Source: Azospirillum humicireducens (GTDB lineage: Bacteria > Pseudomonadota > Alphaproteobacteria > Azospirillales > Azospirillaceae). Taken from it: 64,000 nucleotides of DNA. Shown piece by piece: positions 22,176 through 31,259 of the stretch (position 1 is its first letter; every line of letters begins with the position of its first letter). The notes beneath the pieces are model-generated. The model saw only the letters and a program-made list of their open reading frames with translations, was not told the origin of the DNA and did not search any database. The DNA is taken from contig NZ_CP015285.1 of NCBI RefSeq assembly GCF_001639105.2, positions 2,638,501 through 2,702,500 of the forward strand, written 5' to 3'. Made by a program: the position numbers and the translations under genes.

Positions 22176-22385
22176 GGCTCGTCCTCTTCTGCGTTTCCGG
22201 GGCGTCCGGCAGGGGTCCCGCTTAAAAAAGGAACAGACGGTCGGGTTGGCAAGCGGAAGCTGGAGACCTAACTTCCCGAAACCCGGCATATTGGAGCCAC
22301 AGTTCCAGGCCAGGGTTCCGGCCGGCTGCTTTCCGCCGGCTCCGTTTTCCGCCGCCATTTCCGAGACCACCCGAGTGAATTGCCG

Positions 22386-24755
22386 ATGATCCGGTCCGCA
22401 ACGCCCGCCGCACCCTCCCCTGCACATGTCTGGGCACGCGCTTGGCGTTTGTTCCTGTCCGGCGGCCTTGCCGTCCTGCTGCTCGCGGCCCTGCTCGCCG
22501 GGGCTGGTCCGGCCGCTCTGGCCGCATCGCCTGCGCCTGCCGCCGCTCCGGCACCCGCCGGCGGCGCCGCTCCCGCGGCCCCGGTGGTGGTGGACGAGGC
22601 CACCGTGCAGCAGCTGGAGGCGCTGGTCGGCACGCTGGAGAACCAGGATGCCCGGTCGCAGCTGGTCACGCAGCTGCGCAACCTGATCACCGCCCAGCGC
22701 GGGCTGGCCCAGGCCAAGGAGGCGGAAGGCGAATCGGCGCTGCCGCAGACCATCGGCGCCCGGGCGCTGGCCTTCCTGGCGGCCCGCATGGACGTGGTCA
22801 GCCGCCAGCTGGTGCAGGTGGCCAACGTCTTCGCCGATCTGCCGGGGGCCCTGTCCTGGGTGCAGCGGCAGGTGCAGGACGACATGGCGCGCGAGCGCTG
22901 GGTGCAGATCGCCGTCCAGCTGGCGATGATCCTCGGCATCGGCGTCGTGGCCGCCCGCGGCATCGCCTGGCTGCTCGCCCGGCCGCGCCAGGCGCTGGCC
23001 GCCCGCCATGTCGGCTCCACCCTGCTGCGCATTCCGATGCTGCTCGGCCGCGCGGTGCTGGAGTTGGCGCCGATCGTCGGCTTCATCGTCGTTGCCTACA
23101 CCATCCTGTCGGTGACCGAACCGGCGCCGCGCGTGCGGCTGGTGGCGCTGGCGGTGGTGAACGCCACGGTCATCACCCAGGCGCTGCTGATCCTGGTGCG
23201 GATGACCTTCGCTCCCGATGCCCCCAACCTGCGGATCGTTCAGACCAGCGACGTCGGGGCACGCCGCTGTTACGTCTGGTCCCGCCGTCTGGTCGCGGTC
23301 GCGGTCTACGGCTATTTCCTGGCGGAGGGCGCCTATGTGCTGGGCCTGCCGCTGGGCGCCTACGGCGCGCTGCTGAAGCTGCTGGGCGTGGTTCTCGCCG
23401 TCATGACCACCCTGCTGATCCTGCAGAACCGCGTCGCCGTGGCCGACTGGATGCGCGGCAACCCGCTGTCGGGCGACGGCGACCCGCTGGCCACCGCCCG
23501 GCGCGAGGCGGAAGGGCAGGGGGCGGTCCTGCGCACCGCACGCCGCCGCTTCGCCGAGATCTGGCATGTCCTCGCCATCCTCTATGTCGTGGTGACGCTG
23601 GGCGTCTGGGTGCTGAACGTCTATGGCGGCTTCGAGTATCTGGCCCGCGGCACCGCGGTGACGGTGGTGGCGGTGGTGGTGGCCCGGCTGCTGGTGGGCG
23701 GGCTGAACCGGGCGCTGCGCCGCGGCCTGACCATGAACCGCGATCTGGCCGGCAACCTGCCGCAGCTGCACCTGCGCGCCTTCCATTACCTTCCCATCGT
23801 CCAGCGCATCGGCAAGATCGTCATCTGGCTGGTCGCGCTGGGCGTCGCACTGAACGGCTGGGGCATCGACACGCTGGGGATGGTCGAGACGGCCGCCGGC
23901 CGCCGCATCGTCGGCAGCGTCATCTCCATCGGCCTGCTGCTTGCCGGCGCCATCGTCGCCTGGGAGGTGGTGAGCGCGCTGATCGAGCATCTGTTGCGTG
24001 CCACCGACAAGAACGGCACCCGCATCGAGCGCAGCGCCCGCATGCGCACCCTGCTGCCGCTGCTGCGCAACGCCTTCCTGATCCTGCTGGTGACGATGGT
24101 GTCGCTGATCACCCTGTCGGAGCTGGGCGTCAACATCGCGCCGCTGCTGGCCGGTGCCGGTGTGGTCGGTCTGGCCATCGGTTTCGGATCGCAGACCCTG
24201 GTCAAGGACATCATCACCGGCCTGTTCATCCTGTTCGAGGACACGGTGTCGGTCGGCGACGTGGTGGACGTCGGCGGCGGCCATTCCGGCACGGTGGAGG
24301 CGATCTCGATCCGCTCCATCCGGCTGCGCGACGGGGCGGGCGCGGTCCATTCGGTGCCGTTCAGCGCCGTCACCACCGTGAAGAACATGAGCAAGGACTT
24401 CTCGGTCACGCTGTTCACCGTCACGGTGTCCAACCGCGAGGATCCCGACCGCGTCATCACCGTGCTGAAGGAGACGGGTGCCGAGGTGCAGGCCCAGCCG
24501 CAATTCGCCGCCGACATCCTGACTCCGCTGGAGGTGCTGGGCGTCGACAAGCTGTCCGACACCGGCATCAACATCCTGGCCCAGTTCAAGACCCGTCCGA
24601 CCCGCCAGTGGGGCGTGAGCCGCGAGTTCAACCGCCTGCTGAAGAAGAAGTTCGACGAGCTGGGCATAGCCATGCCGACCCAGTCCATGCAGCTGGTCGT
24701 CGGCCAGAACCCGCAAGACCGTGCATTGGCGGACGCGCTCAGTCAGGGGTCGTGA
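22386..24755 (+). CDS. Large mechanosensitive ion channel of the MscS family (YbiO-like)
   Basis: Gives osmotic safety by opening under membrane tension. The protein has 789 residues from ATG 22386 (TTG 22380 is possible), a signal peptide (about residues 12-47), a periplasmic Ala/Pro-rich and helical segment to about 180, and several membrane helices. The MscS core near residues 560-760 includes the pore helix and conserved VGLAIGFGSQTLVKDI, then FILFEDTVSVGDVV. Length and layout match the larger paralogues such as YbiO rather than the 286-residue MscS. A 14-bp hairpin follows the stop. Confidence 0.92.
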   Translation: MIRSATPAAPSPAHVWARAWRLFLSGGLAVLLLAALLAGAGPAALAASPAPAAAPAPAGGAAPAAPVVVDEATVQQLEALVGTLENQDARSQLVTQLRNLITAQRGLAQAKEAEGESALPQTIGARALAFLAARMDVVSRQLVQVANVFADLPGALSWVQRQVQDDMARERWVQIAVQLAMILGIGVVAARGIAWLLARPRQALAARHVGSTLLRIPMLLGRAVLELAPIVGFIVVAYTILSVTEPAPRVRLVALAVVNATVITQALLILVRMTFAPDAPNLRIVQTSDVGARRCYVWSRRLVAVAVYGYFLAEGAYVLGLPLGAYGALLKLLGVVLAVMTTLLILQNRVAVADWMRGNPLSGDGDPLATARREAEGQGAVLRTARRRFAEIWHVLAILYVVVTLGVWVLNVYGGFEYLARGTAVTVVAVVVARLLVGGLNRALRRGLTMNRDLAGNLPQLHLRAFHYLPIVQRIGKIVIWLVALGVALNGWGIDTLGMVETAAGRRIVGSVISIGLLLAGAIVAWEVVSALIEHLLRATDKNGTRIERSARMRTLLPLLRNAFLILLVTMVSLITLSELGVNIAPLLAGAGVVGLAIGFGSQTLVKDIITGLFILFEDTVSVGDVVDVGGGHSGTVEAISIRSIRLRDGAGAVHSVPFSAVTTVKNMSKDFSVTLFTVTVSNREDPDRVITVLKETGAEVQAQPQFAADILTPLEVLGVDKLSDTGINILAQFKTRPTRQWGVSREFNRLLKKKFDELGIAMPTQSMQLVVGQNPQDRALADALSQGS

Positions 24756-24799
24756 CGCAGGCGCAGACTCCGGTCTCGGTGGCTTGGGCCTCAGCGACA

Positions 24800-24830
24800 G
24801 GGAAACGCCCGGCATTGCCGGGCGTTTCCC
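24800..24830 (+). terminator. Long perfect hairpin after mscS
   Basis: A 14-bp perfect stem (GGGAAACGCCCGGC with its complement) and a 3-base loop lie 44 bases after the mscS stop. The T run afterwards is short (TT). It stands between convergent genes, so it could serve both the channel gene and the DUF2244 gene (stop at 24871). Confidence 0.7.
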
Positions 24831-24870
24831 TTGGTGCCTCCTCCTTGCCGCCGTCGCTCCGCCGTCATCC

Positions 24871-25476
24871 TTACCCGGCCGGTGCCGGCGGGCAGGGCGG
24901 GCGGCGCCAGCGATGCAGCGCGTCGTCCAGCGCGCGGGCGAAGCTGGAGCGCTCGTCCGGTGTCAGGAAGCTGCCGACACCGACCGACTGGCCGTGCGAG
25001 GTCAGCGTGACCTGACCGGCCGGACCGCTGCGGTCGTGGTCGGCGCGCTCGGTGTGGGTGATCCGCAGCCAGTGGGGATGGAAGGACCAGTGACGCTCCG
25101 GCGCCTTCCAATGGACCCGCTGCACCGTCAGGGAGGTTTCGGTCAGCCGCACCCGCTCATACTGGCGGGCGGACCGGTAGCTGACGCGGAAGGCCAGCCA
25201 CAGCGCCAGCACGTCCAGCCCGCAGAAGGGCACCACCGGCCAGGCGCCATTGGCGACGAAGATGCCGGCGACGACCAGATTCAGCAGGATCACCACCGCC
25301 ATCAGCGTCCGGTAGCCATTGCGGCCCAGGCTGCGGTGAGGGTGGAGGATGGCATCGAAGAACACGCGCACGGAACCGCTGCCGGCGTGACCCTTCCGGA
25401 GTGCGTCGCCGGCCTGCTCGTCCGGCCGGCCATCGGGCTGGTCGCCGGGCCGGGAGTCGGAGATGTCGATGGGCAT
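24871..25476 (-). CDS. DUF2244 membrane protein
   Basis: A 201-residue protein of a family common in alphaproteobacteria. After about 35 residues of polar sequence comes FDAILHPHRSLGRNGYRTLMAVV, typical of DUF2244, with two membrane helices (about residues 55-100). The cytoplasmic part contains ERVRLTETSLTVQR and a conserved C-terminal region (VGVGSFLTPDERSSFARAL). The function is unknown; family members often lie near respiratory genes, which is not the case here. The stop codon is embedded in the recurrent octamer GTAAGGAT and is followed one codon later by TGA. Confidence 0.82.
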   Translation of the reverse strand: MPIDISDSRPGDQPDGRPDEQAGDALRKGHAGSGSVRVFFDAILHPHRSLGRNGYRTLMAVVILLNLVVAGIFVANGAWPVVPFCGLDVLALWLAFRVSYRSARQYERVRLTETSLTVQRVHWKAPERHWSFHPHWLRITHTERADHDRSGPAGQVTLTSHGQSVGVGSFLTPDERSSFARALDDALHRWRRPPCPPAPAG

Positions 25477-25558
25477 GGCATCGATACTAGACGACCCATG
25501 CGCTATTGAAAACCGCCAGCGTGAGGGCGACCCGCCGAACAACTGTCGGACCGGCGGA

Positions 25559-26035
25559 TTATGCCGCTTTCGACACCATAGGCACCACACCGCCGTGGAG
25601 CACCCAGGCCATGGCGCTGTCCATCCTGGCGAAATCGTCCGTTGGCAACCCGCCGGCCGGATCCTCCTCCGGCGCATCTGCTGTATCGCCTGCCGCCTGA
25701 ACGAAGATCCGCGCCTGGTCGTTAATGCCGGCGGCGATCATCGCATCGGCCATGACAGAGGCCCAATGCCAGTCGGTCATCACCACCGCGCAGCGCAACT
25801 GGCCGCAGCGCCGCGCCAGCTTCATCAGGGCAACGACGATCTCAGGCCGGAAGTCGTCGATCTCGAAGCGGTCGAACTCGATCAGACAGCTCCATGGCGT
25901 GCCGCGGCTGCCCAGATTGGCGCACTGCACCTCCACCCGCCGGGCAATGTCATTGCGTTGGTCGATCGACAGCGAGCCCTGCAACCGGACGTGCAGTCCC
26001 CAATCCTTGACTTCCACGAGGTAAGACGCGGTCAT
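25559..26035 (-). CDS. Hypothetical STAS/SpoIIAA-like protein
   Basis: Not recognised with certainty. The 158-residue protein has no signal or membrane segment. The layout, a first strand pair (YLVEVKDWGLHVRLQGSLS) followed by SCLIEFDRFEIDDFRPE, a long helix, and then CAVVMTDWHWASVMADAMI, resembles the SpoIIAA-like/STAS fold. The last 40 residues are acidic and look flexible. It stands alone between DUF2244 and nth; the codon pattern supports a real gene. Confidence 0.65.
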   Translation of the reverse strand: MTASYLVEVKDWGLHVRLQGSLSIDQRNDIARRVEVQCANLGSRGTPWSCLIEFDRFEIDDFRPEIVVALMKLARRCGQLRCAVVMTDWHWASVMADAMIAAGINDQARIFVQAAGDTADAPEEDPAGGLPTDDFARMDSAMAWVLHGGVVPMVSKAA

Positions 26036-26307
26036 ATCAATACACCCTCATCCGGACCGAGCGACACAATCAAAAAGACAAGTGGTTCAAGCATGGGCGT
26101 TCGGCCGGTGTCTTGCCGACCAGCAAATCATATGCCAGTGCTGCATCCGGGGAGAAGCGGCAATCATGCGACGAATTCTGTTGGAATGGTGTGATTTCGC
26201 TCTATTTCTGTCGCAATCTGCGATGCGGTGCTGCAGTTTGGCGCGCTCTCCGTCGGCGGCTCTCCGGCGCTGGCGCAACCCCGGCCGTTGCGGCTATGGT
26301 GGCGGCC

Positions 26308-26943
26308 ATGAAGCCCGCTGCCGTCCAGGAATTCTTCCGCCGCCTGTCCGCCGCCAACCCGGAACCCCGGAGCGAGCTGGAATACGTCAATCCTTACACG
26401 CTGCTGGTTGCCGTTGTGCTGTCGGCCCAGGCGACCGATGTCGGCGTGAACAAGGCCACCGGCCCGCTGTTCAAGGTCGTCGCCACGCCCGAACAGATGG
26501 TGGCGCTGGGCGAGGAAGGGTTGCGGCAGTACATCAAGACGATCGGCCTGTTCAACACCAAGGCCAAGAACGTCATCCGCCTGTCGGAACTGCTGATCGA
26601 ACGCCATGGCGGCGAGGTGCCGCGCGACCGCGAGGCGCTGGAACAGCTTCCCGGCGTCGGCCGCAAGACCGCCAACGTCGTCCTGAACGTCGCCTTCGGG
26701 GAGGAGACCATCGCGGTCGACACCCACATCTTCCGCGTCGGCAACCGCACCGGGCTCGCTCCCGGCAAGACGCCGGACGCGGTGGAGGCCAAGCTGCTGA
26801 AGGCGGTGCCGAAGCTCTACCGCCGCCATGCCCACCATTGGCTGATCCTGCACGGCCGCTATGTCTGCAAGGCCCGCAAGCCCGACTGCCCGATCTGCCC
26901 GGTGGCCGACCTCTGCGCCTTCAAGGACAAGGTCATCGCCTGA
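26308..26943 (+). CDS. nth: Endonuclease III
   Basis: A bifunctional DNA glycosylase/AP lyase for oxidised pyrimidines in base excision repair. From ATG 26308 (MKPAAVQEFFRRL) it has 211 residues, the same as E. coli Nth. Visible features: the helix-hairpin-helix LPGVGRKTANVVLN with catalytic Lys (about residue 119), the catalytic Asp in IAVDTHIFRV, and the C-terminal 4Fe-4S loop with cysteine spacing 6-2-5 (CKARKPDCPICPVADLC). Upstream in-frame ATGs (26296, 26113) exist but add no family sequence. Confidence 0.96.
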   Translation: MKPAAVQEFFRRLSAANPEPRSELEYVNPYTLLVAVVLSAQATDVGVNKATGPLFKVVATPEQMVALGEEGLRQYIKTIGLFNTKAKNVIRLSELLIERHGGEVPRDREALEQLPGVGRKTANVVLNVAFGEETIAVDTHIFRVGNRTGLAPGKTPDAVEAKLLKAVPKLYRRHAHHWLILHGRYVCKARKPDCPICPVADLCAFKDKVIA

Positions 26944-26973
26944 AGGCTGTCCCACGGGATGGGTCAGGACACG

Positions 26974-27010
26974 AAAAAGCCCGGCGTGGCGGAAGCCAGC
27001 CGGGCTTTTT
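26974..27010. terminator. Bidirectional terminator between nth and the bactofilin gene
   Basis: AAAAAGCCCGGC (26974-26985) pairs with GCCGGGCTTTTT (26999-27010) around a 13-base loop. With an A run on one side and a T run on the other, it can terminate both convergent transcripts. Confidence 0.9.
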
Positions 27011-27025
27011 TGCGTCTGGTGCGGC

Positions 27026-27907
27026 TCAGACCACTTCGGCCGCCGGAGCCTGCTCGACCTGCGCCGGGGCCGGGGCCGTGACCGGCGCGGCGGCCGGCTT
27101 GGCGCCCGTGCTGTAGAGCTGGAGATCGCCGATCAGCTGGCCGCCGGCATCGACCGCCAGCTCGCCGAAGCGGATCGACCCGGTGATCCTGCCGGTGGAG
27201 CGCACGGTCAGACGGCCGCGGACGGCGATGTCGCCCTCGAACCGGCCGGCGATGTCAGCCTCCTCGATATCGACCGAGCCCTTGAACAGGCCGCTCTCCG
27301 CGATCTCGACCAGACGGCCCTCGCGCAGCTTTGCCTCCACCGTGCCCTCGACCACCAGAACGTCGCAGGACCCGATCTCGCCGGTCAGGGAAATGTCGCG
27401 GCCGACGGTCAGGCGGCGCTGTTCCGGCATGGCCGGGGCGGGCGCAACCGGAGCGGCGGCGACCGGGGCCGCCGGGGTGGCGACGGGGATCGACGGCTGG
27501 CGCGGGGCCGCGCCCGGCATGTCGACGACGCGGCGCGGCACATCGGTCTTGAAGCCGGCGCCGGGCACGGACGGCGCGGTCGGGGGCTTGGGAATGTTGT
27601 TCATGTCGGGTCCCTTCGAAGCGGAAGGCATATCGGGATGAGCCGGCGCGGCGTGCTGCGCGTCGGTCAGGGCATGGGCCATGCTGGGCGCGGCGGCTCC
27701 GGCCGCGACGGCGGACGTCGGGTTGCCGCCCTGCATTTGTCCGGGCATCTGGCCCGGAATCTGGCCGGGAACCGGGTTGTTCAGCGAGGCGAGCGGCGAC
27801 GAGACGGCGCCGGCCTCGCCCGGTGCGTAGGGACGGGCACCCGGCTGCGGTGGGGCGGGGCTGTCGGCCTTGGGAGCGGCGGGCGGAGACTTTCGTCCGA
27901 ACAGCAT
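27026..27907 (-). CDS. Bactofilin (polymer-forming cytoskeletal protein) with a long proline-rich N-terminus
   Basis: Bactofilins form membrane-associated filaments that place cell-wall and polar proteins. The bactofilin core lies at residues 165-270, with right-handed beta-helix repeats (LTVGRDISLTGEIGSCDVLVVEGTVEA and SIRFGELAVDAGGQLIGDL). The first 160 residues are low-complexity Pro/Ala/Gln sequence including the short repeats GQIPGQMPGQM, longer than in most family members. I choose ATG 27907 (MLFGRKSP) because GGGGGA lies seven bases upstream and basic short N-termini are usual. It is preceded by the EI24-like gene on the same strand. Confidence 0.85.
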   Translation of the reverse strand: MLFGRKSPPAAPKADSPAPPQPGARPYAPGEAGAVSSPLASLNNPVPGQIPGQMPGQMQGGNPTSAVAAGAAAPSMAHALTDAQHAAPAHPDMPSASKGPDMNNIPKPPTAPSVPGAGFKTDVPRRVVDMPGAAPRQPSIPVATPAAPVAAAPVAPAPAMPEQRRLTVGRDISLTGEIGSCDVLVVEGTVEAKLREGRLVEIAESGLFKGSVDIEEADIAGRFEGDIAVRGRLTVRSTGRITGSIRFGELAVDAGGQLIGDLQLYSTGAKPAAAPVTAPAPAQVEQAPAAEVV

Positions 27908-28015
27908 GAGCGGTTCCCCCAATCTGGACATACGGGTGGCGGGATGGGCCGGAGGGCTGGAGGCCCGGTGCCGGAAGGGCGCCGCCGGGCAGGCGACGGT
28001 GTTCGACCGTGCAGC

Positions 28016-28711
28016 CTAGCGGCGTATCACGGTCGTCCGGCCCGCCGCAAGGGGAGCCGACATGGACTGTAGGACATGAACCATGAAGGCGCTGGCGACG
28101 ACCGGGACCAGCAAATTGACGAAGGGGATTGTCGAAAGAAAGGCGATGGCGACCCCGGCCAAAAAAGGTTTCAGCGGCCGGGCCCGCCGCAGCATCCGTG
28201 CCGACGTCCGGTCCAGCCGCCGGTGGGCGACCATCTCGAAATACTCCCGCCCCAGCAGATAGCCGTTGACGGTGTAGAAGACGATCAGGTTCAGGCCAGG
28301 CGCGAAGATGTAGACCGGCAGCGCCACCAGGTTGATCGCCAGGACGAGGATCAGGAAACGCAGCGCGGTCGCCAACTCCTCCATCAGGCCGGCCTGGCGC
28401 GGGGCGGGCAGGGCGGGATAATGCCGCGCCTCCACCCGTTCCACCACCTCGTCCAGGAAGAAGCTCGACACCATGCCGACGGTGGCAGGGAACAGCAGCC
28501 ACGCCACCACCAGAACCCCCAGCCCGCCCAGCAGGTCGATGATGGTGTCGAGCCAGACATAGCCGCTGAGCGGCGTCACCGACAGCGCCCACCACGCTCC
28601 GCCGGCCAGCAGCGCATAGGCAAGCGCCGAGACGAACACGCCGGTCCACACCACCCGGCGCACACGGGGATCGGACAGCTGGGAGAAGGCAAGCAGAAGG
28701 GCGCGGATCAT
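28016..28711 (-). CDS. EI24 domain-containing (CysZ-like) membrane protein
   Basis: A 231-residue inner-membrane protein with four or five hydrophobic segments (about residues 20-50, 58-85, 115-150, 188-215). The region LILVLAINLVALPVYIFAPG followed by VNGYLLGREYFEMVAHRRL is characteristic of the EI24/CysZ family. CysZ of enterobacteria imports sulfate. Transport is not proven for this branch, and no cysteine-synthesis genes are close, although a sulfite-related pair lies near 22 and 31 kb. It lies directly upstream of the bactofilin gene. Confidence 0.82.
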   Translation of the reverse strand: MIRALLLAFSQLSDPRVRRVVWTGVFVSALAYALLAGGAWWALSVTPLSGYVWLDTIIDLLGGLGVLVVAWLLFPATVGMVSSFFLDEVVERVEARHYPALPAPRQAGLMEELATALRFLILVLAINLVALPVYIFAPGLNLIVFYTVNGYLLGREYFEMVAHRRLDRTSARMLRRARPLKPFLAGVAIAFLSTIPFVNLLVPVVASAFMVHVLQSMSAPLAAGRTTVIRR

Positions 28712-28912
28712 CGACGGTCCCTGACACTGTGTGGGAAAGAGCGGTTGGCAGCCGCCCGCATATCTACGGTGGCCGCGGCCCCGCTTCCAGATCCGGGCGC
28801 GGTAATTCGCCTCCCCGGCTGCCCCATGCCGGGCTGCGCTTGTGATGCGGACGGCGGCGGCTATACTCGCGCCGCAACATCGCCTTCACCGCCAGACCTT
28901 TCAGGAGAGCCC

Positions 28913-29908
28913 ATGGCCACGTCTGCCTACGACGTCACCGGCATCGGCAACGCCATCGTGGACGTGATCGCCCACGCCGACGACGCCTTTCTCGCCGCCA
29001 ACACCATCGAGAAAGGGGCGATGACGCTGATCGACGCCGCCCGTGCGGAGGAGCTGTACGGCCGCATGGGTCCGGGCATCGAGGTCTCCGGCGGCTCGGC
29101 GGGCAACACCATGGCCGGCATCGCCATGCTGGGCGGACGCGGCGCCTATATCGGCAAGGTCGCCAAGGACCAGCTGGGCGACGTGTTCCGCCACGACATC
29201 CGTGCCTCCGGCGTCGCCTTCGACAGCGCGCCCCTGGTTGCCGGGGCGCCGACCGCGCGCTGCCTGATCCTGGTGACGCCGGACGCCCAGCGCTCGATGA
29301 ACACCTATCTCGGCGCCTGCGTGGAGCTGGGGCCGGAGGACATCGACGAGGCGCTGATCGCCGGCTCGCAGGTGACCTATCTGGAAGGCTATCTGTGGGA
29401 TCCGCCCCGCGCCAAGGAGGCCTTCCGCAAGGCGGCGGAGATCGCCCATGCCGCCGGCCGCAAGGTGTCGCTGTCGCTGTCCGACAGCTTCTGCGTCCAC
29501 CGCCACCATGCCGAGTTCGTCGATCTGGTCGAGCGCCATGTCGACATCCTGTTCGCCAACGAGCATGAGATCGGCGCCCTCTATGGCACCGACCGCTTCG
29601 AGGATGCGCTGGCCGCGGTGAAACGGCTGGGCAAGACCGCGGCGCTGACCCGCAGCGAGAAGGGCGCCGTCATCGTCTCCGGCGGCGAGGTGGTCGAAGT
29701 TGCGGCGGAGCCGGTCGAGCGCGTGGTCGACACCACAGGCGCCGGCGACCTCTATGCCTCCGGCTTCCTGTTCGGCTACACCCGCGGCCTGTCGCCTGCG
29801 GTCTGCGGCCGTCTGGGCGCCATCGCCGCGGCGGAGATCATCGGCCATGTCGGCGCCCGGCCGGAGGTGAGCCTGCGCGATCTCGTCGCGTCGAAGGGCG
29901 TCCTGTAA
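28913..29908 (+). CDS. PfkB family kinase (adenosine kinase-like)
   Basis: A cytoplasmic ribokinase-fold sugar or nucleoside kinase. From ATG 28913, with AGGAGA upstream, it has 331 residues. Residues YDVTGIGNAIVDVIAHADD, VSGGSAGNTMAGIAMLGGRGAYIGKV and the C-terminal signature VDTTGAGDLYASGFL, with its catalytic Asp, define the family. The sequence resembles the alphaproteobacterial group annotated as adenosine kinase, though substrate preference cannot be read directly. It stands alone. The open frame upstream to 28076 is an artefact of GC content. Confidence 0.9.
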   Translation: MATSAYDVTGIGNAIVDVIAHADDAFLAANTIEKGAMTLIDAARAEELYGRMGPGIEVSGGSAGNTMAGIAMLGGRGAYIGKVAKDQLGDVFRHDIRASGVAFDSAPLVAGAPTARCLILVTPDAQRSMNTYLGACVELGPEDIDEALIAGSQVTYLEGYLWDPPRAKEAFRKAAEIAHAAGRKVSLSLSDSFCVHRHHAEFVDLVERHVDILFANEHEIGALYGTDRFEDALAAVKRLGKTAALTRSEKGAVIVSGGEVVEVAAEPVERVVDTTGAGDLYASGFLFGYTRGLSPAVCGRLGAIAAAEIIGHVGARPEVSLRDLVASKGVL

Positions 29909-29984
29909 GCGCGAATTGCGCGTCATTTCGCGACGACGTTGCCGGCCGCGTTGCATTCTGCAACTGCGGCCGGTTTCATGTGTG

Positions 29985-30464
29985 TCAGTTGAGCTGGTCG
30001 TCCACCACCGGCCGTTCCGGTACGGTGATCCTGGCGCACAGCAGCGCCATCGCCGTCCCGCTGTCGGGGGCGGCAACCGCCCAGCGTTCCGGGCGGTCCG
30101 GCCGCGGAACCGTGAGCAGCCACAGCCGGTCCTTGTCGCCGAACCGCTCGTTCAGCAACGTGTATTCCCTGGGGCCGTGGCGACGGAGGTCGTTCAACCG
30201 GCTCTGCAGTTCAGCCGTCTGTGCGGTGCGCACGGCGATGGCGTCTTCCGTCTGGCGCAGTTCGGCCTCGTGGCGGCGCATGTCGCGGCGCAGCGCCTCG
30301 GTGGTCTGGATCAGTTCCGTCCGTCCCTGGCGCAGCTGCGACTTGCGGCGCTGGACCATAGCGATCCGATTGCCGATGCGGATGATCGACACGGTGATCC
30401 AGCATAGGCAGGCCATCAGGATCACCATCTCCAGGACAAGCAGGAGCGGCGCGTCCGACGTCAT
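29985..30464 (-). CDS. Membrane-anchored coiled-coil protein, unknown function (pair member A)
   Basis: Not recognised. The 159-residue protein has one N-terminal membrane helix (residues 6-28, PLLLVLEMVILMACLCWITV) and a strongly charged coiled coil (about 35-95, with RRKSQLRQGRTELIQTTEALRRD). A compact C-terminal domain (about 98-159, YTLLNERFGDKDRLWLLTV, ending in beta-like segments) follows. It is divergent from a gene at 30611 whose product has the same three-part layout, so the two probably work together at the inner membrane. Confidence 0.75.
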   Translation of the reverse strand: MTSDAPLLLVLEMVILMACLCWITVSIIRIGNRIAMVQRRKSQLRQGRTELIQTTEALRRDMRRHEAELRQTEDAIAVRTAQTAELQSRLNDLRRHGPREYTLLNERFGDKDRLWLLTVPRPDRPERWAVAAPDSGTAMALLCARITVPERPVVDDQLN

Positions 30465-30610
30465 TCCCGCATCTCCCGTTCGCTGCCACCCGCACGCAAC
30501 TTGTCGTCCATCCGTCCCTCCGGCACGCTCCTTGCTGCGTGCAAGCCCATCGGCGGTTCAGCAACGGACGTGCCAAGGACAGGAATGCAAGGCACAGGGA
30601 TGGTGCGGTG

Positions 30611-31141
30611 ATGGAGGCGGTGCGGACGATCCTCGACTCGGTGGTCCCGCTGGTGGCGGCGCTGGCGGTGCTGTGCCACCTGAGCTGGGTCGGGTTCCGC
30701 CGCGGCTGGGAGCGGGCGGCCGGGCTGGAGCGGATGCGGCGCTCCGTTCAGCCGTTGAAGGAACGCCAGCGCGCGGAGGCGGAGGCGCTGGCCGACCTGA
30801 CCTGCCGGCTGGATGAGGCCAAGGCCCGTCTGTCCGCCGCCGAACAGCGGGCCAACCATCTCCAGCGCCAGATCGACGCGCTGGACAAGGAACCGCCGGT
30901 CTTCCTGCATATCCTCGGTACTCCCAGCTCCAACCGGCGGGTCTTCCGGGCGGAGGTTCAGTACGACACGAATGCCGCGACGGCCGCCCGCGCCGCCGGG
31001 AAGCCGGTGAACCCGGCCTGGCGCTATGGCAACCGGATCGTGGTGCATGCGCTGGACATGTCCTCCGCCCGGCGCGAGGCGGAGCATGTCTTCCCGCACA
31101 AGGCGGGCTATCAGGTCTTCTTCCACGCAGCGGTGTCCTGA
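30611..31141 (+). CDS. Membrane-anchored coiled-coil protein, unknown function (pair member B)
   Basis: Not recognised. From ATG 30611 (MEAVRTILDSVVPLVAAL) the protein has 176 residues: one N-terminal membrane helix (about 8-28), a long coiled coil (about 38-95, RQRAEAEALADLTCRLDEAKARLSAAEQR would be its core, charged and heptad-like), and a C-terminal domain (about 98-176, FLHILGTPSSNRRVFRAEV, then NRIVVHALDMSSARREAEHVF). The layout matches its divergent neighbour at 29985. Its transcript runs into two tandem two-tier hairpins. Confidence 0.75.
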   Translation: MEAVRTILDSVVPLVAALAVLCHLSWVGFRRGWERAAGLERMRRSVQPLKERQRAEAEALADLTCRLDEAKARLSAAEQRANHLQRQIDALDKEPPVFLHILGTPSSNRRVFRAEVQYDTNAATAARAAGKPVNPAWRYGNRIVVHALDMSSARREAEHVFPHKAGYQVFFHAAVS

Positions 31142-31148
31142 CGCCTAA

Positions 31149-31259
31149 GCAGGTTTCTCCGGATCGGGCCACAGGCCCGGCCTGGAGAAACCTGCGGACT
31201 CTATGGTTTTGCAGGTTTTCCGAGTCTGCCCATCTGTGGGCGGAGTACGGAAAACCTGC
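31149..31259. repeat. Two tandem two-tier hairpins sharing the arm GCAGGTTT
   Basis: Hairpin 1: GCAGGTTTCTCC (31149-31160) with GGAGAAACCTGC (31184-31195), enclosing CGGGCC/GGCCCG. Hairpin 2: GCAGGTTTTCCG (31211-31222) with CGGAAAACCTGC (31248-31259), enclosing GCCCA/TGGGC. Both outer stems are perfect 12-mers and start with the same sequence, giving four copies of GCAGGTTT in alternating orientation. They begin 7 bases after the stop of the upstream gene and may terminate it, but lack T runs; they could also be a repeat element. Confidence 0.85.

Noticed and set aside
21450..24815. A 1121-codon minus-strand frame
   Set aside because: Only its last 241 codons are the molybdoprotein gene; the rest is antisense to the MscS channel gene.
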